Part shown: piece by piece, positions 12,865 to 24,999 of the stretch | How the letters are laid out: the number at the start of each line of letters is the position of its first letter | Numbering within the stretch: position 1 is the stretch's first letter | Source: Cryptomeria japonica | Lineage: Eukaryota > Streptophyta > Pinopsida > Cupressales > Cupressaceae | Assembly (NCBI RefSeq): GCF_030272615.1 | Contig: NC_081414.1 | Location: 782,354,119-782,418,118 of the forward strand | Direction: 5' to 3' | Length of the DNA stretch: 64,000 bases | Notes under the pieces: generated by a model | What the model was told of the DNA's origin: nothing | The model's database searches: none | The model's input: only the letters and a program-made list of their open reading frames with translations | Position numbers and translations under genes: made by a program

Positions 12865-13986
12865 TGTTGGCAAGATACATTGCATTGATGATCAGATGTT
12901 GTTATTGATGGCAACTAGAGTTAGATATCCAATCCGCAATTCATGATTCATTAATATCGGAAGATTGATTGAGGTCTCGTGAGTAGAACTGAGTGTACAA
13001 TGTTTTGGTTGGCAGACCAATTGTGTTAAGTGTTTGGTGTCATGGATCTTGGAGATGCATTGTGGTTGTGTAATATGCCTTATTCAAGGATTGTGGCCTT
13101 CAATGACAATTTTTTGATAAGTTGAAAGATTCGGTAGACAGTTCTCTAGTAAAACAGTTTTTATCAGTAGAAGAATGTGGATATTCGTTGCATGGATCTT
13201 GCGGATAGATTTTGGTGGTTGTTTATGTGTTCAATTTTATTGAGCTGACATGTGGGAAGCGTGTGGATATTTCATTTTGGTCTACTTGGTTGTTTTTTGG
13301 ATTGGATTGAGCTAACCTTAGGCAACCCATTTCAGTTATGTGTTATGCAGTTTTTGGGCTGAGATGAAATATATCTAATTTGATGTTGCAGATATATATG
13401 AGCAATTGATTTGACCATTTATGGTATTGTGGATATGTGTGATGTGTGTATGAGCGATTGTGCACAATTTTGAATGCAAAATTGAAAGATTTGTGCTTTA
13501 GTATAATGCAAAATAGCACTGTAGAGAAAGATGATGTGTATTGTGTTTAACCAGAGCTATACTGAGGCATTTGTTGATGTTATTCAATAGTTAAAACCTT
13601 CTTGTACCTCTTGTAATCATTTTGTAAGGCAGTGAGCCTTCGGAGTTGTAGCCCTTATTGTAATTGAGCAGTGAACTCTAGGCAGTGTGCCTGAATACAT
13701 GTGCATTCCCCTTATGTAATATTTTTATACTTCCCATAGAGCATCTTAATATTGTGGGTTTGAATCCCACCATGTTTTTTCCCTTAACCAGGTTCCATGT
13801 AAAAATCCTGTTGTTATGGTGTTATTGTTGTTTCCTTTGTGTTTCTACACTTTACTTTTATTCATTTGCATCAAGTGGTTTAAAGGACAGATTAAGAAAG
13901 TAAAAAATTGTAGAAAACTAATTCACCCACACTCTCTCCCCTCCCCCCCCTCTTTTGCCCCCTCTCAGTGTTCCTTGATTCCAACA
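12865..13986 (+). mobile_element. Copia-type solo LTR, TSD AATCA/AATTA
   Basis: A 1,122 bp unit beginning TGTTGGCAAGATACA and ending TTGATTCCAACA. Near its 3' end it has 'tttttcccttaacc' and a C-rich tract (about 13930-13965). The complete Copia LTRs at 38310 and 44100 show the same arrangement when read on their own strand. Flanks are AATCA (12860-12864) and AATTA (13987-13991), a target duplication with one C/T change. No primer-binding site or coding region follows, so it is a solo LTR. Confidence 0.72.
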
Positions 13987-14439
13987 AATTAATATACTTA
14001 GTTTTTATTCTCGTAGATTTTGTCAAGTTTATCTATTACAATTGATATCCATGACCTTTTCCATGAATTATTTATTCTAGTGTGTCTATATATTTGGTTT
14101 TCATGATTTTATCTACAAGTTATGCACAGTAATACATAAATCTAGGATAAGGATTGTATGGGAATTGGTTTATGTTGGTTTCTTTTACTTGGATCTCAAA
14201 TTTTAATTTAATTTTATTCCTTCCCATGGTCATATAATGCTCCTAATTTTGTTCATTGTTGGATCTTATATACCAATTACTTATATATAAATAGCATTAT
14301 TCATATATATAGGTTCACACACACACACATATATATAATTCTTTTAGAAAATGAAAATTATTTAAAATTCATATTATTCTATAATTATTTATTTTGTTAC
14401 ATTTATTTTCTAATTATAAGATTAAGGTTATAATTTAGA

Positions 14440-14575
14440 TAAGATAGTACTAATTAAACTTGAAATTAGGATTGTATTTCGAGTTTGGAATAGGATTATG
14501 ATGAGAATTGGAATTAGAATTAGAATTAAGATTGCAAGTTAAGGGTCAAATTAGGGTTATGATAGAGTTTAATGT
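14440..14575 (+). repeat. Short degenerate telomere-like tract
   Basis: Imperfect 'attaggattg', 'aattagaatt', 'aattagggttatg' units resemble the larger degenerate TTAGGG-type array at 25380-26345. The tract ends where the RLK remnant begins. It is too degenerate to assign a unit length with confidence. Confidence 0.45.
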
Positions 14576-15115
14576 TAGCTTCCGGTCCGGTAAAAAAGAC
14601 TTCACTTACCCAATTCACACGTTTAGGAAAACATGACTGACTCGCAGTCGTCAAGACTAACTAGAAAGAACGCTAAAATGGCGATAGAATGGAGTGGTGT
14701 CGGTGCGCTGTCAAATCTGTTGTCTATTTGATGCCGTGTAGAGAAAGAATGCCTGAGTGACGAAAGAAAAATCGCGATTTCGGTGCACTGTCAAATCTTT
14801 CTTTATTTGATTCCTCTCAGTGCTTCGTTGAATGCGATGCTTTGAAATATTTTAGATTTTTAACTTATTATGGGAATCTAGTACTTATCTCTGAGACTTG
14901 GGCGTTTGATTGACGGCATTCAAAGCAGTCAAATTTCTAGAATTACTAACGCGGGATTCATTGCACTACTTCGGCCATGTCGTTCATTGCGTAGCCTGTT
15001 TATTTTCTTTTCAAATTCAAAAATATAACAAACATAACCCACCATCCACGCAGCAATTCAATGAACATTAAGCGTTTGTCTTAGCAATTACTGTGAGTAT
15101 TGCAGTGCTGTAACT
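14576..15115 (+). pseudogene. RLK promoter and 5' coding remnant (third family member)
   Basis: This stretch aligns with the upstream regions and first codons of both RLK genes. The 3' part (14949-15025) matches RLK1 4801-4880, including 'aacgcgggatt' and 'cttcggccatgtcg'. The ATG at 15061 is followed by sequence matching RLK2 codons 2-15 ('ttagcaattactgtgagtat', against 'gtaatt' in RLK2). A one-base deletion in 'aagcgtttgtc' breaks the frame, and homology ends near 15115, before the lectin domain. The W-box core equivalent is TTCAT (14957-14961) and the TATA equivalent TTTTCAAAT (15008-15016), so the promoter is also degraded. No kinase part was found downstream. Confidence 0.8.
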
Positions 15116-15499
15116 TTGTAGTCTTTGTTTGTCTTCTAAGCCTTTCACATTTCATCTACATCATATCATATGTCATTTTTATTGTTGATTACTTTTCATC
15201 TTTATTGATTCTCTATCTAATTGTATTTAGTCATGTTGATAATAATAGTTAATTGTAGCTTTCCTTAGCAATAAAGGAATGTAAACATTATAAAATCTAG
15301 TTGGCTGCAAAATGTGTGTATGCATATATTATCAATGAAAATCCTTTTAATACATAGACACTTTTCTAATATCATAATTGAGTTTATTATCAAATATCAT
15401 TAATTTTAAACACTTATTATTTAAAGTTAATATCCTACAATAACCAATCACAAAGATAAGTGGATGAATGGGTAATCTCTATATGAAATAAAATAAGAA

Positions 15500-15558
<59 letters not shown>

Positions 15559-15749
15559 CAAAGTGATAATGCATAATTTGTATTATTGATAAGAAATAAA
15601 ATATACATAGCAAAAAGTATTATCAAAAAAGAGCTAGATCATTTCATAGCTCAGGTTGAAGACTTCAACAAAAACCACAAAAAACTAACTCAAAGAGCAT
15701 TGCTCGATCTAAGAAACTATTTGTAGACCTAGAATGTTATAATTACATA
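15116..15749. other. Gene-free spacer containing an AT/TG microsatellite
   Basis: AT-rich sequence with no domain-like translation. The only structured part is the compound dinucleotide tract at 15499-15556. Confidence 0.5.
15499..15556. repeat. Compound (AT)n(TG)n microsatellite
   Basis: About 9 AT units pass directly into about 18 TG units with no interruption. Ordinary slippage repeat. Confidence 0.95.
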
Positions 15750-16300
15750 CCCTATACAAGCTACATTTTAGAAACATATAACTATAAGGAAAGCTTCTAA
15801 TAATAGCAAAATTCTTTATCTAAGCAAAGGAAACCAAAAAGATACATTCCATTCAACAATCAAAGATATTGCATGAAACTCTAAGTTTCTGGTGAAGTCT
15901 CTCCTATCACCTCATGCCATGCATTTTTCTCCTGATGAGCATTATCTCCAAACTTGAAGCACACAAAAATCCCTTTCGGTGCCCCTACAGTCTTTTCCAT
16001 GGCAAGAAACCTCTCAACCCTCTTGTGGTGAGGTTAGTGAAGTACCAAATGATGATCAAAGTAAAAAAGATCTGAGAACTAGGTTGCCTTTGGCGAAGAA
16101 ATCAGCTCCAAGAATAGCCCTAGCTCATTCTCAAAAATCATGCAGTTGTTTGATTCAATTCCTTTTTTCATAGAATTGTATATGCTTATATAATGAGGCT
16201 TCTTCTTTGAGAACTTGCTTGGGAAAAGCCTGGCCACCCATCCCTTTCCATTGAACAAGTCATATTTTTTCACTAACTATTCAACATCATTAGCAAAATC
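15750..16300 (-). pseudogene. Decayed unidentified protein-coding remnant
   Basis: Read leftward from about 16273, one frame stays protein-like for about 160 codons with only a few stops. It contains 'WVARLFPSKFSKKKPHYIS', 'MIFENELGLFLELI', 'FLAMEKTVGAPKGIFVCFKF' and 'NGMYLFGFLCLDKEFC'. Several stops are TAG, and the rich Phe, Lys and Leu composition is unlike chance translation of AT-rich DNA. I do not recognise the family. It lies head to head with a Gypsy protease fragment, so it may be a captured gene piece or an accessory frame of an older transposon. Confidence 0.42.
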
Positions 16301-16379
16301 AAACCCTCTTTGACATAACTTGAACAAAAATGCAATAGAGACCCATAATTTTCAAGTAAGCCAAAATAAAAACTCTTAC

Positions 16380-17022
16380 GAGGGGTGCTCATTGATCCTA
16401 GTGATACTATTGTTGCACTTGATGGCCCATTGTTTATGACTGTGAAGATCAAAGACAAAATCTCATGAGGGGTGCTCATTGATCTAGTGTGTATGGTGAA
16501 TGTGGTAACTAAAGAATATCTTTACATTTTACAATTGCATCAAGTAAAATATTACAAATTAGATGTTATGGTCAAGTTACATGATAATTTATCTTTCCCT
16601 ACTATTGGTTCTATTACTCTCCTCATTAAGGTTTGTACTTGGTTCTTATATGTGAATTTTTCTATCATTATGATATCGGATCATTTTTGTGTGAAGTTGG
16701 GACATCCTTGGCTCTCTTTCACGAAAGCTATCCCTTCTACTATTCATATATATTTAAAATTCCCTCATAATGGCACTATCATAGCAATTAATTATAGCTT
16801 TTACCAACCCACAGTGAAACGTGGTAATTTCACCATTGATTACTTTTGTCCTAAAAAACCTAAGCCTCTCAAGCTTCGAAATGATGCCCTTTTTTCTATC
16901 TTATAAAAAATTGAAAAATGAGATGAACATATCTTTGAGTAAGCCTAGAGATCCTATACCTATTATTTCTCCTCATGATAGACCATTGTACTTAACTGTT
17001 AGAATGCTTAGTCTCATACTCT
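16380..17022 (+). pseudogene. Gypsy-type protease region fragment
   Basis: Plus-strand translation gives 'GPLFMTVKIKDKIS', then 'LVCMVNVVTKEYL' and 'DHFCVKLGHPWLSFTKAIPS', followed by 'LKFPHNG' and 'FTIDYFCPKKPKPL'. This is the aspartic-protease and linker region of plant Ty3/Gypsy polyproteins. An open frame covers 16472-16906, with frame changes on either side. A short duplication of 'gaggggtgctcattgatc' occurs near 16380 and 16467. The fragment passes directly into an LTR at 17023 with no reverse transcriptase or integrase, so the middle of the element has been deleted. Confidence 0.7.
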
Positions 17023-18115
17023 CGTAGCATCCTAAATTGTACTCTCCTACAATTTTGTCCTCACTTAGGCCTTACTTTGGAATTCCATGTTTCAAGGCCC
17101 AATTGCAATACTATTTCTTCTCACACAACCCATCTATTTCACAATTTTATCATTTTTATAGATTAAATTAGCCACAAATTGGCCCCCTCTAATAGTCATC
17201 TTTGGTGAGTGGCAAAACTGGCCCCATGTCGGCCTGTTGTAGAAATTCAATTGGATTTTTTATAAGAAAGTATAAAAGGAGGTTTACCCCTCTTATTTTT
17301 ACCCTAATTCAATTCCTAACCTCATTCAAGATCTCGATTACACTATAGAAAATTCAAGTGAGCAAGCAATCAATCTTTCATAAAGCATTGGAGCACAAGT
17401 GAAGTCAAAATTCAAGCATTCGACATGGTATTCATGATCTATGGTTTATAAAGACAACCTACATGAAACTGTAATTCCTTAATGGAGACAAATAAAAATT
17501 CATTGAGGTGTATCATTAGTATTTCAACCATTTTTAGCCCTCCCTTCAAAAGAAAAGCATTTACGGTAGTCTATCATTTACATTTGTCAATTCAATTTCA
17601 TGGTTAATTCCAAAAAATGGGTTTGACCTAAGAAAAACCCCTTTTCCCAACATATTTCCCCTTTTCTCTATGTCCAAGAATAGGTATAGAGTTGTAATGA
17701 GGTGGATCAATAGAATTCACAAAGGCAAATAGGTTCAACTTTTGACAGCGAGAAATTCAGAGGACCATGGCGAATTGATACTACCTTTTCCTGAGAATCA
17801 GCGCAAACTTTAAGAAATAGATTTGAAACATATTCTTTTTCTCAATTAAAAGCTGGTGGCTCCATACAATATCTATATCTTACTATTTCTATTATATTAC
17901 TTCAACAATTTACTATATTACCCTAATCTTCTACAATTCAACTTAAGGAGGAGAAACCCCTACCAAAGGAACTTGGAATTTGAGCAAAATCTTGGTCTTT
18001 CAAGGCTAGATCTATTATAACCCTCTCCTCCCTAATGTGATGGTTAATTAGGTCATTTAGTGGTTTTATTGTCTTAATTTAACCCTAACCCTATTTTTTT
18101 ACCATTATAGGAATA
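17023..18115 (+). mobile_element. Gypsy-type 3' LTR
   Basis: It matches the LTR at 51041 from 'gtagcatcctaaattgtac' (TG start mutated to CG) through a TATAAAAG box at 17271-17278, 'gcattggagcacaagtgaag', 'gggtttgacctaagaaaaac' and 'ttttttaccattata'. Length is about 1,090 bp. It follows internal protease sequence on the same strand, so it is the 3' LTR of an internally deleted element. The right border is approximate. Confidence 0.72.
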
Positions 18116-21100
18116 ATCCTAGAAAACATTATTGCTTGTGACAATATCATGAGTAGAGGTGGCCTCTTCTAGCAACCTTCCTCCAATATATCTAAATAGT
18201 CCATCCTATATTGGCTTCTAGTGAACCTACAAGTGGCATCATTTTCTCTCTATGAAACCATCAAACCCATTCAAAATCAAGATCTTGTCTTTGCTTGAGG
18301 TCATATCAAATCCCTTTTTAACACCTTCATTTGTCAAATACTTACATGTCAGCATATAAAAAGTATCTTCTTATGAAAATCAATCAATTTGAGGGTAAAA
18401 ATTTTTGTTGTTTGAGGTGTTTCTATATTATGGACCACTACTATAGCTATCCACCACATCTCCAAATTGGGGGATTTTTTCCTTACTTTGGTATATATTT
18501 CTTAGCATTAGATGTCAATGATTATTCTAACTATTAATTTACAATAATTCATATTCACATCTATTATAATAATTTGATTTTTATAAAAAAAAATTGATCA
18601 ACTCAGTCACATTTTTATAAACTATCTAATTGATGTCATCAAAGTGTCAATTATATGTTAATTATCTAGGTATTTTAAATCTTATAAAGGAGGGGGAATT
18701 TTTCATTTTAACATAACTTACAAATGGAGAGTCAAAATTTCAATTGCAGATTGTTGATATAAAGCTCATTATATCTCTATTCAAATGAGTAGCTTCACAA
18801 CTAGATATTCTCATACCTTATTGTTATTTTTCAAATTTTAGTGTAGTAGAATTTAAAATAGGCCTCGTTTATGGGAATTTAATGATGTAATTACTTTTGA
18901 TTGGCAGCTCAAAATTTAGTACCATTTTTTATGAAAGTTCATGTTTTCCCATGTCCCACAAATTGGGTCTATTTTCATTTTAAAATACTCTAAGTTATAA
19001 AGTGCCCAAATTAGTGGTGGCTCTCTAGTCAAGGGGGAATTTAAATTTTTTTCTACGTTTAAGTCAGTGATTTTGTAATCATGGTGAAAATAAAATATGA
19101 TCATTGTGGAAAAAACCTAGAAAATTTCTATACTTTTAGAGTTTTTGAAAAATATAAAGGGTGTTATAAACAAGGCCTCAAGCTATCAAGTTCTTTCCTT
19201 TTAGCACCTATACTTTTCATTCCATTCAATCTCGTTCAAACATGTTGTGAGACACCATCATTTGGTGATGAAAAATGTAGTCACATGGCTTACATATGGC
19301 GTATATTGAGATTCCATCTCCCATGTCATCTATTAGTACATTTGAATGCAATGTTTAGTCACCCATGAGTTCTACTGATTATTTTCATTAGGATCTTGAT
19401 ATTTGTCTTTTCATATGTACCATATTGGGATGCATATCTACCAAACATATCTACTTTGTTTGTTAAATTCTACCTTATAGATTTGAATTGTGTCATTAAG
19501 CACAATGATCTTCTATTTGATGATAGTTACATAAACATAGTTGTCACTATATTTTCATATTTTGATCTTTCTCATGGCTCACCTATATCGACTTACGTCA
19601 TAATATATTTTACAGATCACCATGAGTTTAATCTGACTTACTCATCATCATATGTACATTACAATATCATATTCATATAGGTCTAATTATCACCATACAT
19701 CCATTGTCCATGTCCATTAATCTTATATTGTACCTAATCCATCATCTTAGTATTTGTTATGTCATAGCATTAGGTTGGATATTATGGATCTCCTACCATG
19801 GGTATCGTATTAATCTTTCAATTATGTGTAAAATTTAGAGATATTCATTATACTTCATACATATTTATATCAATAATGGTAAGTCATCTTGAACACATTA
19901 GTATTATTGTTTCTTTACTTATATTATGAAAATTGAACCATTACAAAGGTAATCCAATCTTTCTAGGAATCAAATTTCTACCCTCCACTCAAATAGGCCT
20001 TCAAGTACCTAAAACCTTCAGGGTTACCTTCTAATTTACCAAATATTTTTACTAACCATGTATATAAACGATCCAAGTTTTTGGGACTTCAAAAACAAAA
20101 AGAAAATATCATAGAGGTCTCTTAGACAACCTATAAATCTCTCTACCCAAGGTTAGTACATGGGTGTGGACAACAACATGTTTCACCTAACATCTTGTAC
20201 AAATAGAAAAATAGGATTGCCACAAAGAAACAAAAAATAACCTATATAAAATTTTGAATATCAAAAGCTAATAAATATGATTAAATTTTAGAATAAGTGA
20301 CTAAAGTGAGAGTAGTTAATAAGACTAATAATTAAAATGACAATGAGAGATTCATATATCACTAGAAATATAGATAACGTTCACTGACTTCTTCGAAGTG
20401 GCTTCTTCAACTACACCTACATACAAAAGACCAAAGAAATATGTTGGGCATTTATATAGGTGTTTGCCTAAGTCAAACCCCCACTTTAGTGTTCCCACCT
20501 CCATAAAAAACCAAGACAAAGATAATGGTAATAGACATAAAATGAAAAAATAAATAGAATAGTAAGACAATATGCTCAATAATTGCAAATAATTAGCACT
20601 CCTCAAGCAAATAAGTTGGGTAACCTACAAGTGCAATAGAGAAGTGACAATGGAGTCCACAAGATGATAGTGATCTCTTCATATGGTGACAAAAAATGTA
20701 GTAAGATACCATTGTAACAATGAAGATGATGGAAAAATCACATGTATATGGCCAAGTAATAGTGCTTGTGTGACTGAGTCCTAAATGAGAGAGTAGCAAA
20801 ACAAAGGTGTAGAATGAAACAACATTGTGAATGAAGTTTAAAAAGATGATTTAGAGCTAAAATGGAGATCTTTTGACAAAGGCAAATGACTCCATAAGTT
20901 GATGTAAGCTAGTAGCGGAATTATACTATCATAACATGGAAAGTTTAATGTCCCAATGGCTAGCACGATCATGGGGTTTCGTTTGTTCATGCACATTGCA
21001 TGGGCTATGTAGTGTGCATGCATCTGAGTAAAAACCAAACCTAATAATCAAGAAATCAAACATGTGGACTAATAAGGTATGTTGTGGACCAAGATTAAGA

Positions 21101-21280
21101 TTAGAGATCGCAAGTGTCTTAATTATAATTAAAGGGGAAGGTGGACGTGATGTGAAATTTCATGGGATGCAATTTACATTACACTTTTCAATGAGAGAAA
21201 TGTTGTTCAGTATTTGTAGATCATATTTAATATATAGTGTTGAGCATCTACAAATACTATAGGAATAATATTAAGAGAAG
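18116..21280. other. Gene-free interval
   Basis: Long AT-rich DNA with several open stretches of 60-95 codons on both strands (for example 19081-19368 and 19396-19680). None has family-like motifs. It is probably very old transposon sequence; nothing nameable was found. Confidence 0.45.
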
Positions 21281-21299
21281 GATGCATAGTTTCTCTTAT

Positions 21300-22031
21300 C
21301 TAATCAATTTTTGGAGGAAGCATTTCCTCACATGGAGCTCATTACTTTACATTTTTTGTGGGGTAACATAACCTTCTCTTTGTTATCTTTTACTGGGGGA
21401 ATCCTCTCATACCTTGTGATAGTGGTAGTCCCTGGGGGATCATCATGGGTCCTTTCTTATTTTTCTTCTCTTATTTAGATGTACATTTCATTTCATGGAT
21501 CATTTATCTTTTGGAGGAGTTTTATTTTTACTAGTTTTTCTACTTTATCTCCATTTTATGAAAAAATTGTATGTGAGTATCGAACATGGCCTAGTAGGCA
21601 GGACTCATCATCTTGCATATTACTCCCTAAGTTGTACTTAAGGGGGTGTTAGTATTAATAGAGTCATCATGCACCTAGTTAGCTAATCACCTCTCTAAGA
21701 TTGGCTTATTCACACCTAGCTTAAGTATAATTAGTCTATTTAATAATTTTGTCTCACTTATAGCATTGAGACATGTGTCTTCATCACTTCCAACTTCTCT
21801 TTTATACTTGTTTGACACTTTCTTGCACACTTGTCAAGTAAGCTCACAAGTGTTCTACCTTTGGATGGTTAGTCATAGTTTCAGTCCTACCTCATCTACC
21901 TTGTCTATATATGCAAGAAATATATTTACTATTCCTTTATTTTTCATTCATATGTTAGATTATCCTTAGTGTTTATCATTTCAGTAGTGTAAGGTCATTT
22001 TTGTTCTTTATATTATCAACTTAGTCCAACA
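21300..22031 (+). mobile_element. LTR element 3' end: polypurine tract plus 385 bp LTR
   Basis: A polypurine tract 'aagggggtg' at about 21640-21648 is followed by a TGTTAG...CCAACA unit at 21647-22031. The upstream 350 bases read as the 3' internal non-coding part of an LTR element. The bases before the LTR (ggggg) do not match those after it (tagaa), so it is not a solo LTR with a target duplication. No matching 5' LTR was seen in the window. Superfamily undetermined. Confidence 0.52.
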
Positions 22032-22039
22032 TAGAATGC

Positions 22040-22599
22040 TATGATCATGTAGTTGTGACAAAAATACTTCATATTAAAGAATTGGACTATGTATTCTCTA
22101 TAAATTAGTGTGGATTAAAATATTACAATTTTGTAATAAGAGAGGACTATCTTTTAGTTCCCTCTTTTCCTTATGCAATGAGTATTCCTTTATACATATT
22201 TTTATTTGTAGGGATTAGAAATCAACAAAACTATATGTTCAAACATATTTTGCTTATATATATAGTTTATTACAACATAATATTAACTTGTACATATTTA
22301 TGGTTGCTCTCATATATAAATTTTTTTAAATAAAGATGTACTTGAAATCCACAAGTGTTATTTAATCATACATGAGTTACATAATATGCTAGGAACATTT
22401 ATTTAGATCTAGATTGAAAAATATATGAGGGTGACAATTTGATACATTAGAGTAATTTGTAGTTCTTTAAATTATTCTAGAGGAAATGATTATCAACCTT
22501 TTAATCTTTCATAATAGTGCATTCATCAAACTATTAATTATGCTGAGAGGTGTATTACACTCATATACAGATGTTAAAACATACAAAAATAAAAACTAA
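22040..22599. other. Gene-free AT-rich spacer
   Basis: No domain-like translation or strong repeat structure seen between the short LTR and the tandem repeat that follows. Confidence 0.4.
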
Positions 22600-23490
22600 A
22601 GGCATTTAATTTGATGTTCTTGCGAGTGTCAATGAAATTAAATTAGATAAGTAAAATTAAATTAAATAACCTAAATTACTCTTATTTAAACTCGAGTTGA
22701 ATTAAGAGAAAAAAATAAGATTATTGAAATTTAACAAGAAAAACCAAGTTAAATAATTTAAATTAAATTAAATAACTTAAATGAATTATATTAAATAAGT
22801 AAAATTAAATTAAATTAAATTAAATGGCTAAATATTGAACATTTAAACTCTAGTTGAAAATAAGATTGTAAGTGTCTTGATTTCATGGTTTGAATACATT
22901 AAAAGGAATTCCATGATTTTATTTTAATATAGAATTAAGAGACAAAATAGGCTAAATAAAATTTTAAAATTACTTAAGAATCAAAAAATTAAATAATATA
23001 GCTTAACTTAAATTAAAGTAAATAATTTCAATTAAATGAAATAAATAAAATTAAATCAATAAAATATTGGTCATTTAAAAAATTGAAATATCAAGACTCC
23101 AAGTTAGTTGATTTCATGGTTTGATACATTAAAAAGAATATCATAATTTTTTTTGTAATATAAAATTAAGAGAAAAATTAAGCTAATTGAAAGTCAAGAA
23201 TTAATTAAATATTAAATAATTAAATAGAATAACTTCACTTAATTAAATTAAAGTAAATAAATTAATTAAATAAATTAAATGAATTAAATTATATAAACAA
23301 ATGAAATTAAATTAAAAATTAAAATATTGGTCATTTAAATTTCAGTTGAAATATCAAGACTCTAAGTTTGTTGATTTCATAGTTTGATACATTAAAAGGA
23401 ATATCATAATTTTATTTTTAATATATAATTAAGAGAAAAACATGAGCTCATCAAAATTTAAGAATTAAAAAATTAAATAAAATATGGGGA
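22600..23490. repeat. Tandem repeat, period about 230-250 bp, about 3.5 copies
   Basis: The marker 'tgatttcatggtttga...tacattaaaa' occurs at about 22878, 23109 and 23361, that is spacings of about 231 and 252 bp. Between markers there is the same order of blocks: 'aattaagagaaaaa', an 'aaattaaa'-rich spacer, 'aaaatattggtcattta', 'gttgaaatatcaagactc'. A partial earlier copy begins near 22600. Units vary mainly in the length of the (aattaa)n spacer. Confidence 0.78.
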
Positions 23491-23660
23491 TGACCCCACA
23501 ATGCAACGGTTATCTGTGAGCCTTCTACATGCGAGCTCTTGTGTTTGAGTCTACTTAAGGCCCATGTGTCCCACACACAATAATAGAGAGATAAGGTGAT
23601 GCCTAGGCGTGGAAGATAGGATGACACAAGGAGATATAAGAGTGTTATTTCCAAACAAAA
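23486..23660 (+). repeat. Possible tRNA-derived SINE-like piece
   Basis: Begins 'ggggatgaccccacaatgc' and contains a loosely B-box-like 'gtgtttgagtc' about 55 bases in, followed by a 'gagataagg' purine-rich body. The layout resembles the piece at 24610. Box matches are weak, and no poly(A) or target duplication was found. Confidence 0.28.
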
Positions 23661-24609
23661 ATAATTATGTATATTTTGATAATTTTTTGTGACTGTGGTG
23701 GCCTATGTTCAATATTGTACTCTTGGTGAAAAGGCTAGAACGGATTTTTATAAGCTAAGTGATAAAGGGGACAAATTTAGAAATATGTATTCGAGAGAAA
23801 AGTTTATCTTTGAGTGATTTCTTTTCAAAAATAAAATTTAGTTGATAATTGTAAATGAACAATAAAAAAAATCCCGAACTCATATCAAGTATTGTAATTG
23901 ATAATATAATTTACTAGAATTGTCAATTTTCAAATCTATGGTATTACTTTAATAAAGAGTCTTGACCACTTTAATCATGGATTCATCTGTTACCTTTTTA
24001 TTATTATTTCATGGATGAGAATTGAAGAAAGAAATTGTGAACAAAAAGTTTCAAATTATGGAAGAGGATTTAGGATCACTACCCTGTTTCAGTGTTTGAT
24101 TTATAGTTATTCATTGTACTATTTAATTAATAGAAATTTCCTTAAAAATAATTTTTTTATTGATTTTGTTGAACTTCAAAATTATTCAATTTAATATAAT
24201 TAGGACAAGCAATTTTAGATATTTTTAGAAAACATGTATTCAGTTCTTTAAAATAACAATTAAACATATATTATGTTGTTTTAATAGAGTGTAGATTTTC
24301 TTTAATTTAAGTTTAAATTTTATGTTTGATGGCTATCTTTAATAATTTTTATAAAGTGAATCACTTTTTTGTTAAAACAAAATGAAAAATCATTGAGTAC
24401 ACATTAGATAGTTATTCATAATCCTATTCAATTAATAGAAATTTCTTTGAAAATGGATTATTAATTAATTATTTTAACTTAAAAAAATATACTATTTAAT
24501 TTAATTGGGACATGCATAAAGATATTATTTTTAGTTTTAGATATTCTGAAAAAATATATGTTTAATTCAATTTTAAATGCTATGTTTGATGGTTACCTTT
24601 TAATAACTT
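23661..24609. other. Gene-free AT-rich spacer
   Basis: AT-rich with no coding pattern. A repeated 'attcaattaatagaaattt' block occurs near 24125 and 24425, suggesting an old local duplication. Confidence 0.4.
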
Positions 24610-24960
24610 TCTAGAGGAAATTAGGGTTGATCCCATAGTGTTATTGGAGTTGCACCCCAACATTAATGTTGGGTCTTGTGTTCAATTCTCATTGAGGGTT
24701 TGTCCTGTAGTGGAGATCACTTGCAGTTCATATGTGAATATAGGTTGAATAAGTCGATACTCTGTACATCAGTGCCTAGTGGTTCACATGTGAATATAGG
24801 CTGAGATAGCTCACCCCACATTGGTGCTACCCTGACCATATCAGAGGTGTAACCCTATACCAGAATGGAAAGGTGAAATGGTGCATTTGGTATAAATGAG
24901 ATTGGAAACAAATCTTGGTCCTACTGACTTAGTAGGTGCTGATAGATAGTGTTGGTGTTA
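24610..24960 (+). repeat. Possible SINE-like piece with internal direct repeat
   Basis: Starts 'agggttgatcccatagtg', with 'cttgtgttcaattctc' about 60 bases in, loosely like a polymerase III B box. Inside, 'ttcatatgtgaatataggttga' recurs in variant form as 'ttcacatgtgaatataggctga' about 65 bases later. Evidence is suggestive only. Confidence 0.3.
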
Positions 24961-24999
24961 ATTCCAAAGACTATTGATGTACAACAAATGGAGAGATAA

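Noticed and set aside
19081-19680. Two adjacent open frames of 95 and 94 codons
   Set aside because: Composition is typical of AT-rich non-coding DNA; no motif, no shared frame and no family resemblance.
23486-23560. A tRNA gene
   Set aside because: No cloverleaf could be folded; the A and B box similarity is weak and the arms do not pair.
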